64,000 nucleotides of DNA, taken from contig CAUYUJ010002114.1 of the NCBI GenBank assembly GCA_963575745.1, positions 242,005 to 306,004 of the forward strand. The letters are read 5' to 3'. The notes beneath the pieces are model-generated. The model ran no database searches and was not told the DNA's origin. It worked only from the letters and a program-made list of their open reading frames with translations. Origin of the DNA: Prorocentrum cordatum. Its lineage: Eukaryota > Sar > Dinophyceae > Prorocentrales > Prorocentraceae. Position numbers and translations under genes: made by a program. How positions within the stretch are numbered: the stretch's first letter is position 1; the number at the start of each line of letters is the position of its first letter. Shown piece after piece: positions 45,975-58,226 of this stretch.

Positions 45975-46235
45975 TCGGAGGTCCGCGCAGATGCCTGGCA
46001 TCAACGCTGGACCCCCTCCCTGGCGCGTGGAGCGCGCCAGAGGCGCCGCCAGCAGGGCTGAGCACGGATCCAAGAAATCCATGCCGAGCTCCGGAAATTC
46101 TGTGCTGGAGCATGTGCTTGGATTGGCGCTGGACCCCGTCCCTGGCGCGCGGAGCGAGCCAGAGCCGGCACCGGAGGCGCTGCCAAGGGGGATCAGCAGC
46201 GATCCAAGATATCCGCGCGGGTCTCCAACACTCTA
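45975..46235 (+). repeat. Dispersed repeat I, two tandem units of about 130 bp
   Basis: CTGGACCCCCTCCCTGGCGC recurs in slightly altered form about 130 bases later; each unit ends in a GGATCCAAGAAATCC-like motif. Confidence 0.7.
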
Positions 46236-46512
46236 TGTCTGTATTGGTTTCTTTTCCTCGAAGGAATGAGACACAAGCCATCCGCGGGAGGTCCTGTTTA
46301 GAACGTGGCGCAGGCATCCGAGACCTCGCTTTGTTCCACACGGGGTCCCCGAAGTCTGGGGACCCCCTCCACAGGGCCGGTGTGCTGTCCCGAGTCGGAG
46401 TTTGACGGTCCCGAGGCCCGCAGCGAGCCTTCGGGAGGCCGAACACGGCGAACTCCCTCCGCCTTGTTTTTGTTCATGCGCTGGAAGTCTGTATGCCACG
46501 AAGTCGATGTAT

Positions 46513-47375
46513 AAACATACATACATACATACATACATACATACATACATACATACATACATACATACATTCATACATTCATACATACATACATGCATAC
46601 ATGCATGCATGCATGCATGCATGCATGGGCCCACGCATGCATACAGGCAGGCAGGCAGGCAGGCAGGCAGACAGACAGGCATGCATGCACACATACTTAC
46701 ATACATACATGCATGCATGCATGCATGCAAACATACTTACTTACATGCATGCATACACGTATGTATACATACACATATGCATACACATACCTACCTGCAT
46801 ACATGCATGCATGCCTGCATGCATACACACATACATACACACTTACGCACATAAGCACACATACACACATACATACCGACATACCGATCTACCTACCTAC
46901 CCACATGCATACATACATACAAACATGCATACGTACGCACACAAACCTATATATATACAACTACATACACACATACATACATATATACATACATACATAC
47001 ATGCACATACATACATACATACATCCATACACACATAACTACACACATACACACACCTACGTACGTACAAACAAACACACATACACCCATACAGGCATAC
47101 ATGCGTACGCACGTATGTACATGCATACATACATACACACACGCATGCATACATGCATCCATACATACATGTATACATACATACACCCATACATACATAC
47201 ATACGTACGTACGTACGTACATACATAAATAAATACATACATGCATACATACCCACATGCATGCATGCATACATACATGCATACAACCCAACATGCATGC
47301 ATACATACATACATAAATACACACATACATACATACACATGAGTGCATGCATGCATGCATGTATGCATACCTACA
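46513..47375 (+). repeat. (CATA)n/(CATG)n tetranucleotide region
   Basis: Pure CATA at 46516-46570, then CATG, CAGG and mixed ACATAC units for over 800 bases. Confidence 0.96.
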
Positions 47376-47930
47376 CCCATGTGTATAATATGTAGATATA
47401 CGTATGTCGTCATACAGTGCCGTTGACGTCTGCACCGCCACCCTCCCCCTGAGGCCCAGGAACAATCCACCCGAGGGTGCCTGTGTGCATGTCTTTTCGG
47501 CGGAGTCACGCAAGCCCTGCGGTGCGCCGCAGCCCGCGCGCGCGCGACCACCGCACACGGCGACGCACCGCAGGGCGCGCTTCGGGAGGGGGAGAGGCAT
47601 GTTGAGAAGGACGCTACGCTCCTGCCGGCGGAAGTCCTGGTCCTCCCCCACTCAGGTCCAGGCGCTGCAACAACCAAAACATGGTGACGGCGCTTGTCCG
47701 TAGGTTTCAGCCTCAGGAGGCCGCTCCCTGGACCCAGGAGCGTCAAGAAATTTCAACTCAAGATGACACACCTGCCCCGGAGAAGTGGGTCGAGATTTCC
47801 AGGGGCCGATGCCAAGAAAAGTTGAAACGTCGGATGAGACGGCCTGCCCACAGACGGTCCATCCTCCGACCCGTCCCTCGCTTCCCCTGACCGTCACCGC
47901 TGCCTCCGCCGCGCAAACTGGGGGGCGGGC

Positions 47931-47988
47931 CCAAATTCGACCGCAGAATCTCCGGATACGTCTGCTCCGTCAACTCCGTCTTGAATGC
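47931..47988 (-). CDS. DHX15: DHX15/PRP43-type DEAH-box RNA helicase, second visible exon
   Basis: The exon is 58 nt, 19 codons plus one base. It reads AFKTELTEQTYPEILRSNL and so continues the protein directly from the motif VI exon 15.8 kb upstream. The acceptor is CGGCAG|GCA and the donor TTGG|GCCCG, again GC. The single leftover G is completed by the GC that begins the next exon, giving Gly. The TYPEILRSNL string is highly conserved in PRP43/DHX15. It lies in otherwise repetitive DNA between a CATA microsatellite and a family E repeat. Confidence 0.88.
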
Positions 47989-48059
47989 CTGCCGCTCTGC
48001 TGCCCATGGATGGCACGCGCATGACAAAACTACGACAAAGACACTTCTGGCCGTCTGGG

Positions 48060-48440
48060 GGTCAGTTTGAGCAGTCTTGTGTTCCTCAGGTGTCGTCATG
48101 AGGGACCCCATGGGCTTTCTAGCTAGGGGCGGTCTGGGGGCCCTGTTGGGCCGTCTAGAATCCGAATCTGGAGCCCTTGCAGCGGGCCGGTTTGGGTGTT
48201 TCGGGGCCCTCGAAGACTGTCTTGGGCCCCTCTTGGGCGCCTCTCGGGCCATCTTGGTCCGTCGTAGAAGATTTGGATAATTAAGGAGAAAGCAAGCATG
48301 CCACGAAATATATAAGTTCTGCATCTTGGATGCCTCTTGGGGGGACTTTGAGCCTTCCTGCGCAGTCTTGCAGCCACCTCGGGGATTCGGCCGTATTTAG
48401 ACTGTCGTGGCCGTCCTGGAGGTGATTTCGACACCCATTG
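48060..48440 (-). repeat. Family E, inverted copy
   Basis: CTTGGGCCCCTCTTGGGCGC-type units, the complement of the usual family E orientation. Lies just upstream of the helicase exon at 47931-47988. Confidence 0.65.
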
Positions 48441-48599
48441 TGGCCTTCCTGGGTATCCTACGCCGCTCTGACCCATCCTGGAACCGGAACCGGAACCGGA
48501 ACCGGGCCGCATTATCGGGCTTCAAATTGTGCCAGATAATTTCCCCCCACGCGACGGGGAAATCAGCCGTGGTATGGTAGATTCATGTTTATATGTATA

Positions 48600-48760
48600 G
48601 AGAAAAAGAAGGTAGGAGAAAGAGAGAGAGAGAGAGAACGAGAGAGAGAGAGAGAGAGAAAAAAAGAAATAGAGAGAGAGAGGAAGAGAGAGAGAGGGAC
48701 AAACCACGAAAGAGAGAGAGAGAGAGAAACATCAAAGAAAGAGAGAGAGAGAGAGAGGCA
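48600..48760 (+). repeat. (GA)n microsatellite
   Basis: AGAGAGAG blocks separated by short purine spacers. Confidence 0.93.
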
Positions 48761-48879
48761 TAGAAACTACACCGCCCTGCCGCCGGGCACGGAGTGGCCG
48801 TGCCCTTAGTCTGGAAGGGGCCCGGACCTCGAACTCACAACTCTCAGTGAGTTTGTCGCGTGCCCTCTGGGCGGCGCCA

Positions 48880-49490
48880 GAACGCTCGGAGACGCCCACA
48901 TATCGCTCCAAGACGCCAAAGATGGCCTCGAGATGGCCCAAGAAGCCTCCAAGACGCCCCAGGAGGTCCCCATGAGGCTTCCCAAGACGTCCTCAAGAGG
49001 CCTCCCAAGAGGTTCCCAAGAGGCACAAATTAGTGATTCCTCTGGTTGTTGAAGATTTCAGCGTTTGCGTATTTTCTGTTTTCCGACGCTCCAAGACGGC
49101 CTGAGAGGCCACCGAAACCGCCCAAAGACAGCCCAACATGCCCAAATTATCTACGAGAGCCCCCAGAAAACCCAAGAGGCGCCCAAGACGGCCCAATACG
49201 GCCCCAAGACAGCCCAAATAGGGGCCCAAGAGAAGGAACACGAACCGAACATCCGAGCCTTCCGCCCAAAGAGGCCGCCAGGAGGCCCCAAGAGGCGCCC
49301 AGGAGGCCTCAAGATGCCCCAAAGAGGCCCCAACAGGCCCCCAGGAGGCCCAAACGAGGCCACAAGACGGCCCCAAAGAATCTTCCAAACTGCCTCCAAG
49401 AGGCCCCCCACGATATCCCAACAAACATTCAATAGGCTTCATACCCAAAACCCAAGCTCGAAAACGGGATGCGCTGCAGGCCACTATACG
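48880..49490 (+). repeat. Family E dispersed repeat, long copy
   Basis: Same order of landmarks as 23460-24025 (TTTCCGACGCTCCAAGACGG, then GGAACACGAACCGAACATCC, then AACGGGATGCGCTG). Confidence 0.78.
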
Positions 49491-49599
49491 CGCCGCCTTC
49501 TGTTGCTTTATCACACGGGTGCATGGCATGCTAAACGTTCTTCTTGTTGTTGCTAAAGGCTCCCAGTGGGAAGGCTTGCCCACACCTGGTTGCAAAGGT

Positions 49600-50060
49600 T
49601 CTCCTGCTCTAGATGGTTCCAAGGTGCCCCCCGAAACGGCCAAGATGGCTTTCAATGCCGCCCAAGATGATCCAACATTGCCTCGTAGACGCCCCAAGAG
49701 GGTCCAAGATGCGTCCAAATCCGCCCAAGAAGCCTCCCAAACGGCCCCCCATGGAACATCCAAGACGGCCCAAGAGGCCTGGTCCGCCAGGAGGGCTGGA
49801 AGATGCCAGAATCACGGATTCCCGTCAAGTGTTTTCAGGGATGGGCCTTCCGACGGCTTTCCGACGGCCCAAGAGGCCCCCCCCAAGTCGCCCCGAGATG
49901 GCCCCAGAAGCATCCAAGATGGCCACGTGGCGCCCCAAGAAGCCTCCAACACGGCCCCAAGATGGCCTCCAGACGGCCCAAGGCCTCCAATACGCCCAAG
50001 ATGGCCTCCAAGCCGGCCCTGAAGCGCCCCAAGAGGGCTCCAAGTCAGTTCAGAAAAGGC
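49600..50060 (+). repeat. Family E-like repeat
   Basis: CCAAGATGGCC and CCAAGACGGCCC units; the landmarks of the long copies are weaker. Confidence 0.65.
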
Positions 50061-50369
50061 ATCCAATACTGCTTCCGACAGCGTCAGACGGGCCAGGAAC
50101 ACACGACCACTCTCACATTACCCTTGCGACATACCCAACCCCTGCGCAATGCGGGGCAGTAGTAGTTTGGGAGATTTGACGAGCAAACGGCGACGTGACA
50201 TGGACGCACATACTTCTGCGAGCGGCAGTCGAAAGGTTCGCAGGTCCCCAATCAAGGGAAAACGATGAGTAATTTAGTGGACCCCTGAGTCACTAAGGAA
50301 GACGCAAGGTCTAAAAGGAGACTGTGGGCAAGAAGCTTGGAACGTCGGCGGGGCGGCAACAACATGACA

Positions 50370-51995
50370 TGGCCGCCCAAGGACGGCGAGGTCCCGCTCA
50401 GGTCTGAGCAGTGCCTCAACCAGCAACCTTCGAAAGTGGCGAGCCCACCAACAGCCTTCGACAGTGGCGACAGTTTCGCAGATCGCAGCCCCCCAGGGAC
50501 GGCGAGGTCTACCTCAGGTCCGCGCGGTGCCTCACTCCGCTGTACCCACCAGCAGCCCTCGAAAGTGGTGACGGTTACGCAGATCGCAGCCCTCCAAATA
50601 CGGCGAGGTCTCGCTCGGGTCTGCGCTGTGCCTCAGCCCGCTGGGCCCACTAGCAGCCCTGGAAAGTGGCGACTCGAAAGTGGCGACAGTTTCGCAGATC
50701 GCAGCCCCCCAGGGACAGCGAGGTCTATGTCAGGCTTGCGCGGTGCCTCACCCCGCTGGGCCCACCAGCAGCCCTCGAAAATGGTGACAGTTTCGCATAT
50801 CGCAGCCCCCCCCCTGGGACGGCAAGGTCTCGCTCAGGTCTGCGCGGTGCCTCACTCCGCTGGCCCCACCAGCAGCCCTCGACAGTGGCGGCAGTTTCGC
50901 AGGTCGCACCCCCCCCCCAAGGACGGCGAGGTCAACCTCAAGTCTGTGCGGTGCCTCACCCCGCGGGGCCCACCAGCAACCCCCGAAGGTGGCGACAGTT
51001 TCGCCGATCGCAGCTCCCCCCAGGGACAGCGAGGTCTACCTCAGGCTGGCGCGGTGCCTCACTCCGCCCGCTGGACCCACCAGCAGCCCTCGACATTGGC
51101 GAAACGCTCGCAGATCGCAACCCCCCAGGGACAGCGAGGTCTACCTCAAGCCCGCGCGGTGCGTCACCCCGCTGGGACCACCAGCAGCCTCCGAACGTGG
51201 CGACAGTTTCGCACATCGCAGCTCCCCCCCCCCCCCCCCCAAGGACAGCGAGGTCTACCTCAAATTGGCGCTGTGCCTCACTCCGTTCGCTGGGCCCACC
51301 AGCAGCCCTCGACATTGGCGAAACGCTCGCAGATCGTAACCCCCCAAGGACGGCGAGGTCTACCTCAAACCCGCGTGGTGCGCCACCCCGCTGGGCCCAC
51401 CAGCAGCCCTCGAAAGCGGCGACACGTTCGCAGATCGCGCCCCTCATGGACGGCGAGGTCTGCCTCAAGTCCGCGCGGTGCCTCATTCCGCTGGACCCAC
51501 CAGCAACCTCGAAAGTAGAGACAGTTTCGCAGATCGCAGCCCCCCCCTGGGACGGCAAGGTCTACCCCAGGTCCGCGCGGTGCCTCGCCCCGCTAGGCCC
51601 ACCATCGGGCCCCGAACGTGGCTACACTTTCGCAGATCGCAGCTCCCCAGGGACGGCGAGGTCTACCTCACGCTTGCGCGGTGCGACAGCTTCGCAGATC
51701 GCAACGGCCCAGGGACGGCGAGGTCAACCTCAGGCCCGCGCGGTGCCTTACTCTGCTGGGCCCACCAGTAGCCCTCGAAATTTGCGACAATTTCGCAAAT
51801 CGCAGCCCCCCAAAGACGGCGAGGTCTATCTCGGGTCCGCGCAGTGTCTCGCTCCGCTGGGGCAACCAGCAGCCCTCGAAGTATGCTGCAATTTCGCAGA
51901 TCGCAGCCCCCCAGTGACGGCGAGGTCGACCTCAAGCCCGCGCGGCGCTTCACTCCGCTGACAATTTCGCAGATCGCAACCCCCAGGGACGGCGA
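50370..51995 (+). repeat. About 102-bp satellite array (family S2), about 16 units
   Basis: GCAGATCGCAGCCCCCCAGG recurs about every 100-118 bases from about 50478 to 51970. Each unit also contains CGGCGAGGTC, GCGCGGTGCCTCA and CCCACCAGCAGCCCTCGAA. The long open frames here shift phase between units, so they are by-products. Confidence 0.92.
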
Positions 51996-52635
51996 AGAGA
52001 AGGCAGGCGGAGGCGGGAAGCGGGAGGAGGTGGGAAACGCGACCGCGGTGCTCTCTTCAAACCGAATACTCCACCACAGAGGGTTGGGAACTCATGCCGT
52101 GCGGGCCAATCGCGCGGCGTCGACCGCGCGCGCATGGCGAAATCGCCCCAAACTTTCACCACCGTCGCAAGAACACCATCATCGCCATTGGCGCGATCAA
52201 CATCGGCACCGTCATTGCCGCAGGCCGCGCTGATGCGCGGCCTGCGAGCCGCGCTGGGAAGACCTCAGCGGTCAACGCCACCGCGGCCGCATCGATCTCG
52301 CCAGACTAACTGGCCGCTTTGCGCGCGAGCCTGCGCGCGCTAGCGCGGCCGCAGCGATGCACGAGAAGCGCCAAGCAGCCATCGCAATCGCCGCCGCATG
52401 GGCTTTGCAAACCAAGTTGCGGGCGGGTGGGTGGTATGGTTGCGCGAGCGTTGGGAATGTGCGCGCGCGAGGAAGCCAACACCAACAACACCACGTAAGT
52501 TGCACCACCGATCTTGCTTCGCGTAGATCTTGATTCACAGACTGTACCACATGGGTTGCAGCACGTACGTAAGCAGCCCAAGACATGTTGCATACCATAT
52601 CTGGGTCGACACACGATGTGTGAGGTTCACCTTGG
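51996..52635. other. Intron sequence with TTGCACCACC-type units
   Basis: 52495-52600 resembles the 29850-30200 repeat; nothing else recognised. Confidence 0.4.
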
Positions 52636-53170
52636 CTGGCATAAGTATGTATTTATGTATATATGTATACATATGTGTGTATAGATGTGTGTGTGTGTGC
52701 CGAGAGAGACAGGGAGCGAGAGGCAACGACAGAGACATATACATACGTACATACATATGTATACAACATGGATGGGGGAGGCATACATATATACATACAT
52801 ACATACATACATACATACATACATACATGCATACATACATACATACATACATGCATGCATGCATGCATACATATATACATACATACATACATACATACCT
52901 ACTACCTACCTGCCTACCTACATACATACATACATACGTATACACCTACACAGGTAGACCGAGAAAGAGGGTAAGCGAATGATGTGTATATATATAAGAG
53001 ACAGAGAAGAGCAGAGGGCACGCGTATATACATAAACAGACACTGCAACCAGCTTACAACGTGTCTGCAAGTTTACATACTTATGAATACCGAAAGGATA
53101 TGCAGGAAGACATAGAGAGAGAGAGAGAGAGAGAGCGAGAGATAACGAGAGAGAGAGAGAGATATAGAGA
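52636..53170 (+). repeat. CATA and GA microsatellites
   Basis: ACATACATAC at 52740-52945; GAGAGAGA at 53115-53170. Confidence 0.9.
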
Positions 53171-53689
53171 AATTGACATACAAGACGAACAAATAATCAC
53201 TTCCGGGGCGGGTTAGTGGTTTCGCGTCCCATTCTCTCTCCTCCCGTCCCCTTCCATCTCCTCCTTGCCGTCCTGGGCCCCGCGGGCCCCCCTCTTGATT
53301 CTGCTCGTGCTCCTGCCCTTCCCCCTTGCCATCCTCCTGCCCTCACGATCCTCTCCCCCCCGCTACTGTCGCATCCCCATCCCCATCCCCATTCCTCCCC
53401 GTCTCCCGTCCGCCCCCCCTCTCCCCCCCTAACCCGCGTCCCCTTGCCCCTCACCACCGCTGCTCCCCCTTTCCCTCCTCATGCTCCTCTCTCCCCTCGC
53501 CTGTCTTTGCCCTTACTCTTTTACAGCCAGCCAATACGAATACTACTCCCTCCTCCCCTGCAATTATCAAAAACAAACATCTCCCGCCCCCTCGCCGTTT
53601 TTTTTCACACGCAAGATTTCAAGCATTATGTTTGCATATCCTTGTTTTACGATTCAAACTTCCCCCGTGTTAAAAAAAGGTACTCCCGC
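53171..53689. other. Pyrimidine-rich intron sequence
   Basis: C/T-rich with CCCCATC repeats near 53370-53390; no motif. Confidence 0.4.
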
Positions 53690-54260
53690 TGCAACGTACG
53701 CCTCGATTTCGGATCGGCGCGGTGCTCCCGTTGTTCAGAATGGCGTTCTCGCCCCGCACGGGCCACTTTTCTGGATCCGAGTCGTGCTTCACTGTGGTCG
53801 CCCCATCGTTTCCTTTCCTCCGCCTTTCCCTGGTCCTCCACTGCCGCTCCTTCCACTCCAGTTCCTTCTGCTGCTGTTCGTCTGCCCCCAACGCGGGCCA
53901 CTCGTCTGAATCAGACTATTTCTTCATCGTTCTCGCCCGCCTCATTTCCACTCCTCCGCCGTCCCCTTGGCCTTCCTTCCCCTCCCGGTCCGTCCGCTTA
54001 AGTTCCTGCTGCGGTTACTCGTCCTCATCTTTTTCCCCCCGCCCATCCCCCTGCTCGCCCGCCACCTCCTCCTGCCGTGCATGCAGCGCTCCTTCTTCCG
54101 ATCGGGCAGAACACGAAGATGTCTTTCACTGTGAGTCGCAGGTCGGCTATGAAACGCGTTCGCGGATAGAGGAAACTCAGCGCCGTGGGAAGGGATGGCA
54201 AGAGGGACATTTATGTCTGATAAGGCGCGAGCGCACCTAGCTTGTCCTCGCCTTTCTATC
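53690..54260 (+). repeat. Dispersed repeat F, copy 2
   Basis: Carries TCCGCCTTTCCCTGGTCCTC and GCGCGAGCGCACCTAGCTTG; diverged from copy 1 and in opposite orientation. Part of the block is duplicated at 53880-54000. Confidence 0.78.
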
Positions 54261-55880
54261 CTCCTCCCTCACGTCCTCACCCTCACTCATCCTCTTCCTT
54301 CTGTCTTCCTCCTCCGTCCAACTCTGACCTGTCTTTCTCGTTCCGCATCCCTCCCTCCTTTCCCCTCCTCCTGTCATCCCCCCAACTTCTCCGTCGACTT
54401 CCCTGTGCTCCCCCCATCCTCGTCCTCCTTGTCCTCGCCATGCTCCCTGTACTCCTCCGTCTCCCTCACTGCGTCTCCTCCTCGTCCTCCTCCTCGTCCT
54501 CCTCCTCGCCCTCCTCCTCGTCCACCTCCTCCTCCTCCCTCCCACTCCTCCTCTACACCCTCCTTCCCATCCTCCTCCCCTGCTTCCCCCTTCTCAATCT
54601 CTCTGCCTGTGCTTGTCTATGTGTTGCCTGTCTGTGCGTTCTGTCTGACGGTCTGGCTGTCCGTCGATAAGACTGTCTCTGTCTGTCTGAAAGTCTGTCT
54701 TTGCCTCTGTTCTCTGTCTCGTTGTTTCTCTATCTCTTTCCCCCCCCCCTCTCTCTATCTCTCCCTCTCTCCTCATCCAGCCCAGCACCCCCTTTGGTCG
54801 AACTTCTTCCCGCGCGCGCGTTCGTGCGTAGGAGGGGGGCGGAGGGAAGGAGGACCAGTGAGGGCAGGGGGGATGAGGAGAAGCGAGGTGGAGGAGGAAA
54901 AGGGGGCAGGATGGGGATGGGGGAAGGACGGAACATGATGAGGAGGGGGAGGGAGGGTTGGCAAGATGAGTAGGAAGGAAGATACTGATGGAGAGCATTG
55001 GGCTGGTCGAGGAGTAGGAAGTTGCTCGTGGTGGACCGTCACACCTCCTGCAAGGGAAAAAAGAGACAAAAAACGAGAGAGGAAAAACTGTTACCGGACG
55101 ACGACCCGTGCAACACACGTTTCTCCGGCATCGGGCACGGCTGTTTCGGGGCGCCTGGAACGATTATACCCCGACGCGCAACGGAAGCGTCCCAACCGCC
55201 TTGGGACACGCGCCCCCGGTGGCGAAGAAACTGATGTGATCCAGGCTTTCGCCCGACAAGGTTGAGCAGGGACTCACCATCAACGCATTTCCATACGCCT
55301 GCCACGACATGCTCTTAGAGCATCAGAGTGCTCGAATTGCACAAGCAAGGCTCTTAGAACATAGAGGCGATGCCATAAAACAAGACAACCTCAGCCAGAA
55401 GTGCAAACGACAAACAGTTGTCCGAGCGTTCTGCGGTGGGCGTAGAGGCAGGTCAGGACGCTTCGCCACTGCTTGAGAAGAAGAGGAGGAGGAGGCAGAG
55501 GAGGAGGCGGCGGAGAAGGAGGACGAGGAGGAAGAGGACGTCCGCGCTGCTGGACCGAACCCGCGGTCGACGGCACTGTCCTCCCGGTCGCCGCGACGCT
55601 CCCAACTATGCTGTCCAGAAGCCCCGGCCGGCAGACCCCCCCCGACCTGGGAGCCTGGGAGTGGGCGCTGGTCCAGCCGGCCGGCCACCTCTGGGGGAAC
55701 CGCCCTGTGTGCATGGCGGTGGCGGAGTCTGCCGGCTCCCGACCAACAAGGCGCCGGCCGCGCGGGCGAGACTCGCGGCCGCCGGAGGAGAAGCCCCCCC
55801 TCCCTTTTTATTTTTTCCTTGACGAATGGGGCTGTGCCTGCCTGAAAGGAGGTGCGGTGTGTCTGGCAGCACGTCGCGGG
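54261..55880. other. Intron sequence: pyrimidine-rich then ordinary
   Basis: 54430-54560 has TCCTCCTCG units and 54600-54770 CTGTCTGT; 55480-55545 is GGA-rich. No domain recognised. Confidence 0.4.
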
Positions 55881-55939
55881 ATCGGTGCAATACACGCGCT
55901 CCTGGCCCGAGGAGGAGGAGGAGGAGGAGAAGGAGGAGG

Positions 55940-55978
55940 AAGGTTGGGTGGGTTGGGTTGGGTTGGGTTGGGTTGAGG
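55940..55978 (+). repeat. (TTGGG)n short array
   Basis: GGTTGGGTTGGGTTGGG: about five TTGGG units, telomere-like in appearance only. Confidence 0.85.
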
Positions 55979-56084
55979 GCGGGCTAAACTAGCCCACCTC
56001 GCCGCGGCGGCTCCGCACAGCTGCAGAGGCCTGGCAAGGAGGAGGGCGAGGAGAATGAGGAGGAGCAGCAAAAAGGATGATGAT

Positions 56085-56222
56085 GATGAGGAGGAGGAGG
56101 AGGAGGAGGAGGAGGAGGAGTAGGAGGAGGAGGAGGAGGAGGAGGAGGAGGAGGAGGAGGAGGAGGAGGAGGAGGAGGAGGAGGGGAGAGGAGGAGAGAG
56201 GAGGAGGAGGAGGAGGAGGATA
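56085..56222 (+). repeat. (GGA)n microsatellite at the 3' side of the retroelement
   Basis: About 130 bases of near-pure GGA. Confidence 0.95.
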
Positions 56223-56668
56223 AGGATAAGGCCCTTGGGGGTCTGGTCTTGCCGCCTACCGAAAAAGGCTTTGACCCCTGGGAAGCATACGGATGCGGGC
56301 CCACCCTTGCTTTGGGGGGGCCGCCTGAGACGACGGGGCCCGCCTGCGTCGACGGGGCCCCGAGCCTCGCTAGCAGGGAGACCCTGCCTCGGTTGCGGCC
56401 TGTCGACTGTTGCAGGCGATGTGGGGCTGCCTCGCTGGGCGCACCCCTCACCGCTGAGAGCCCACCCACCAACGCCCCCCTCCTCCCCCACTCCCTGGAC
56501 GGTAAGAGAGGCAAAAAAAAGAAGCGGCCTGGTACTCCCTGCCCTCGGCATATGTAGTGCATGGCCGCACTGGCTCATGCGTTGAGTGCTTGCTGCCGAG
56601 CCCTCCCTTGTGGTGGTAGTGGGGAGAGAAAAAAAAGGGAGGCCAGGCCTAGTGCAGTCTGCTCTCTA
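56223..56668. other. Between microsatellite and ORF5, nothing recognised
   Basis: Ordinary GC-rich sequence; could hold the 3' UTR of the retroelement. Confidence 0.35.
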
Positions 56669-57487
56669 CTACTGCTGCTGCCCTATGCCCCAGCCTGCTG
56701 CCGCTGCCGCCCTTGGCGAGGACAGCCTGACGTCCCTGCTCTGGGCCGAGCTGTCATCCTTAGTGACTGCCGAGGCGGCGGCTGGGGTGCTCGAGCTGGC
56801 CTCACTGCTGAGAACCTTGCCACGGTTCTCCCAGCCCTCGATGCTGTTGCTCGGGTTGGTGCACGGCGGCCTGCGTGGAGGCTGGAGGTAGTCCTTTATC
56901 TCCATCTGCGGCTCCACCATTGGCTCCGTCTGCATGTCGCCCGCGAAGAACGCCTCGTCGTATGCGTAGCCGTGCGGGCCCTTCGTCCAGCGCGTGTATA
57001 TGTTGTCGAGCTCGTCGTACTGGCGCCTCGTGAAGTCCAGCTCCCATGGCATCGGCCCGTGCATGGTCTTGCCCATCTTGTCGTCGGTGATGCCGATGGC
57101 GCTCCTCATTGAGCTGATGGCACCGTTGATGTCGTGGAGCTGCTCCTTGAGGTAGAGCACCGCTTGGCTGCGCTCCGCTTCCTCGTATGGGTTGAGGCTC
57201 TTCGCAGTCAAGCGGCCCAGGGTGGTCACCACCCTCTCCCGCTGCTTGTGGAGCGCGTGGAGGGCCTTCTTGCAGTGCTCGGTCGCCACCTTGAACGATA
57301 CGGCCGTGCTCTGGAGCGCGTTGTGCGCGACCTCGAGCCTGTACGCCGCCGTGCCCGCCACTTGGTCCGCAACTCCTCCCATGCCTCCTCTGTCGAGCGG
57401 CTTCTGCACAATCGTCGGCTGCAGATGGTCTTCTGCGGCGGGCTGCTTCGCCATCTCGCCCTTCTCCATGTGCGCCTGCGCCGCCAT
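56669..57487 (-). CDS. ORF5, helical protein of unknown function next to the retroelement
   Basis: A 272-residue frame starting at the first ATG (57487, MAAQAHMEKGEMAK); the open frame reaches 57619 without an earlier ATG. Residues about 40-150 are strongly helical (for example VATEHCKKALHALHKQRERV and AVLYLKEQLHDINGAISSMR). An aromatic/acidic middle (DELDNIYTRWTKGPHGYAYD) and a Ser/Ala-rich tail follow. Composition indicates genuine coding. It is collinear with ORF1-ORF4 and ends just before a GGA microsatellite, so it is probably the last gene of the same element. It could instead belong to an adjacent element or be a host gene; no family is recognised. Confidence 0.6.
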   Translation of the reverse strand: MAAQAHMEKGEMAKQPAAEDHLQPTIVQKPLDRGGMGGVADQVAGTAAYRLEVAHNALQSTAVSFKVATEHCKKALHALHKQRERVVTTLGRLTAKSLNPYEEAERSQAVLYLKEQLHDINGAISSMRSAIGITDDKMGKTMHGPMPWELDFTRRQYDELDNIYTRWTKGPHGYAYDEAFFAGDMQTEPMVEPQMEIKDYLQPPRRPPCTNPSNSIEGWENRGKVLSSEASSSTPAAASAVTKDDSSAQSRDVRLSSPRAAAAAGWGIGQQQ

Positions 57488-57630
57488 TGCAACACTGGTC
57501 GTGCGCCCTCTGGGCGCTGGCTCTGGATGTAGGCGGAGTGGCCGCCAGCACTGGATGGGAAGCCGCGAAGATGCTCGAGTCGCAAATGTCCTCTGGTAGT
57601 ATGTCGAGCTGTATACCAATCCTCGTTACC

Positions 57631-58226
57631 TTAGTTGTTCCCGCCTACTGTTGTACACCTTAGATATTGTAGTAGTTTCCTTAGTTCCCAGTGGTTGGGC
57701 CGTAAGGAACCGTAGTAAGACCTTGGTGTGATAGTAGGCGTAGGCACTGTGGTTTGCTGCTGTCGGAGTCCTGTGCCTTTCCTTAGTATGCAACTCTTAC
57801 TCACTCTATTCTCTGGATGTCGAGATAGGTAACAGTTGTAATAGCTAAAGCAGGCAAGAGCTGGATGTAGCTGAGCAGGAGAGGAGAGGTCGGACCGTGG
57901 TCGGATCACAAACGCATGGCTGCGCTGGTTGATGTGGTATGGTAGTTCCCTGTGTATGCTGTCATAGTACGCGATGTGTACCCTGTAGCATGTACTGTCG
58001 TTCTGCACTGGCCGTTACGATGTCGCGGTACATCATGCTTCGAGCATCATCAACAATACTGTATGACAGGCAAACCCCGTATGTGAGTGACACTAGTAGA
58101 GAGCTGATTGCCTGGAGAGAGATGATAGGTTGGGAAGTGGGAGTTGGTGGGGGAGAGGGCGTAGGTAGTGGGAGCCCGTGTAATTGTAGGGTGACGGCTG
58201 CATAATTAGAAAAGCCGCCGTCCCCC
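57631..58226. other. Spacer between ORF4 and ORF5 of the retroelement region
   Basis: About 600 bases, less GC-rich than most of the window, UTR-like in look. A minus-strand frame (57631-58008) is open for 125 codons but lacks an ATG and any recognisable motif, so it is not called a gene. Confidence 0.4.

Noticed and set aside
46402-47352. Several long Met/Tyr/Val/Cys or Ile/His/Thr frames
   Set aside because: Translation of CATA/CATG tetranucleotide repeats.
50337-51961. Frames of about 400 codons on the plus strand
   Set aside because: Span the S2 satellite; equivalent units are read in different phases along the frame, so they are not under coding selection.
55940-55978. TTGGG array as an interstitial telomere
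   Set aside because: Five units only and not a telomere unit I can tie to dinoflagellates.
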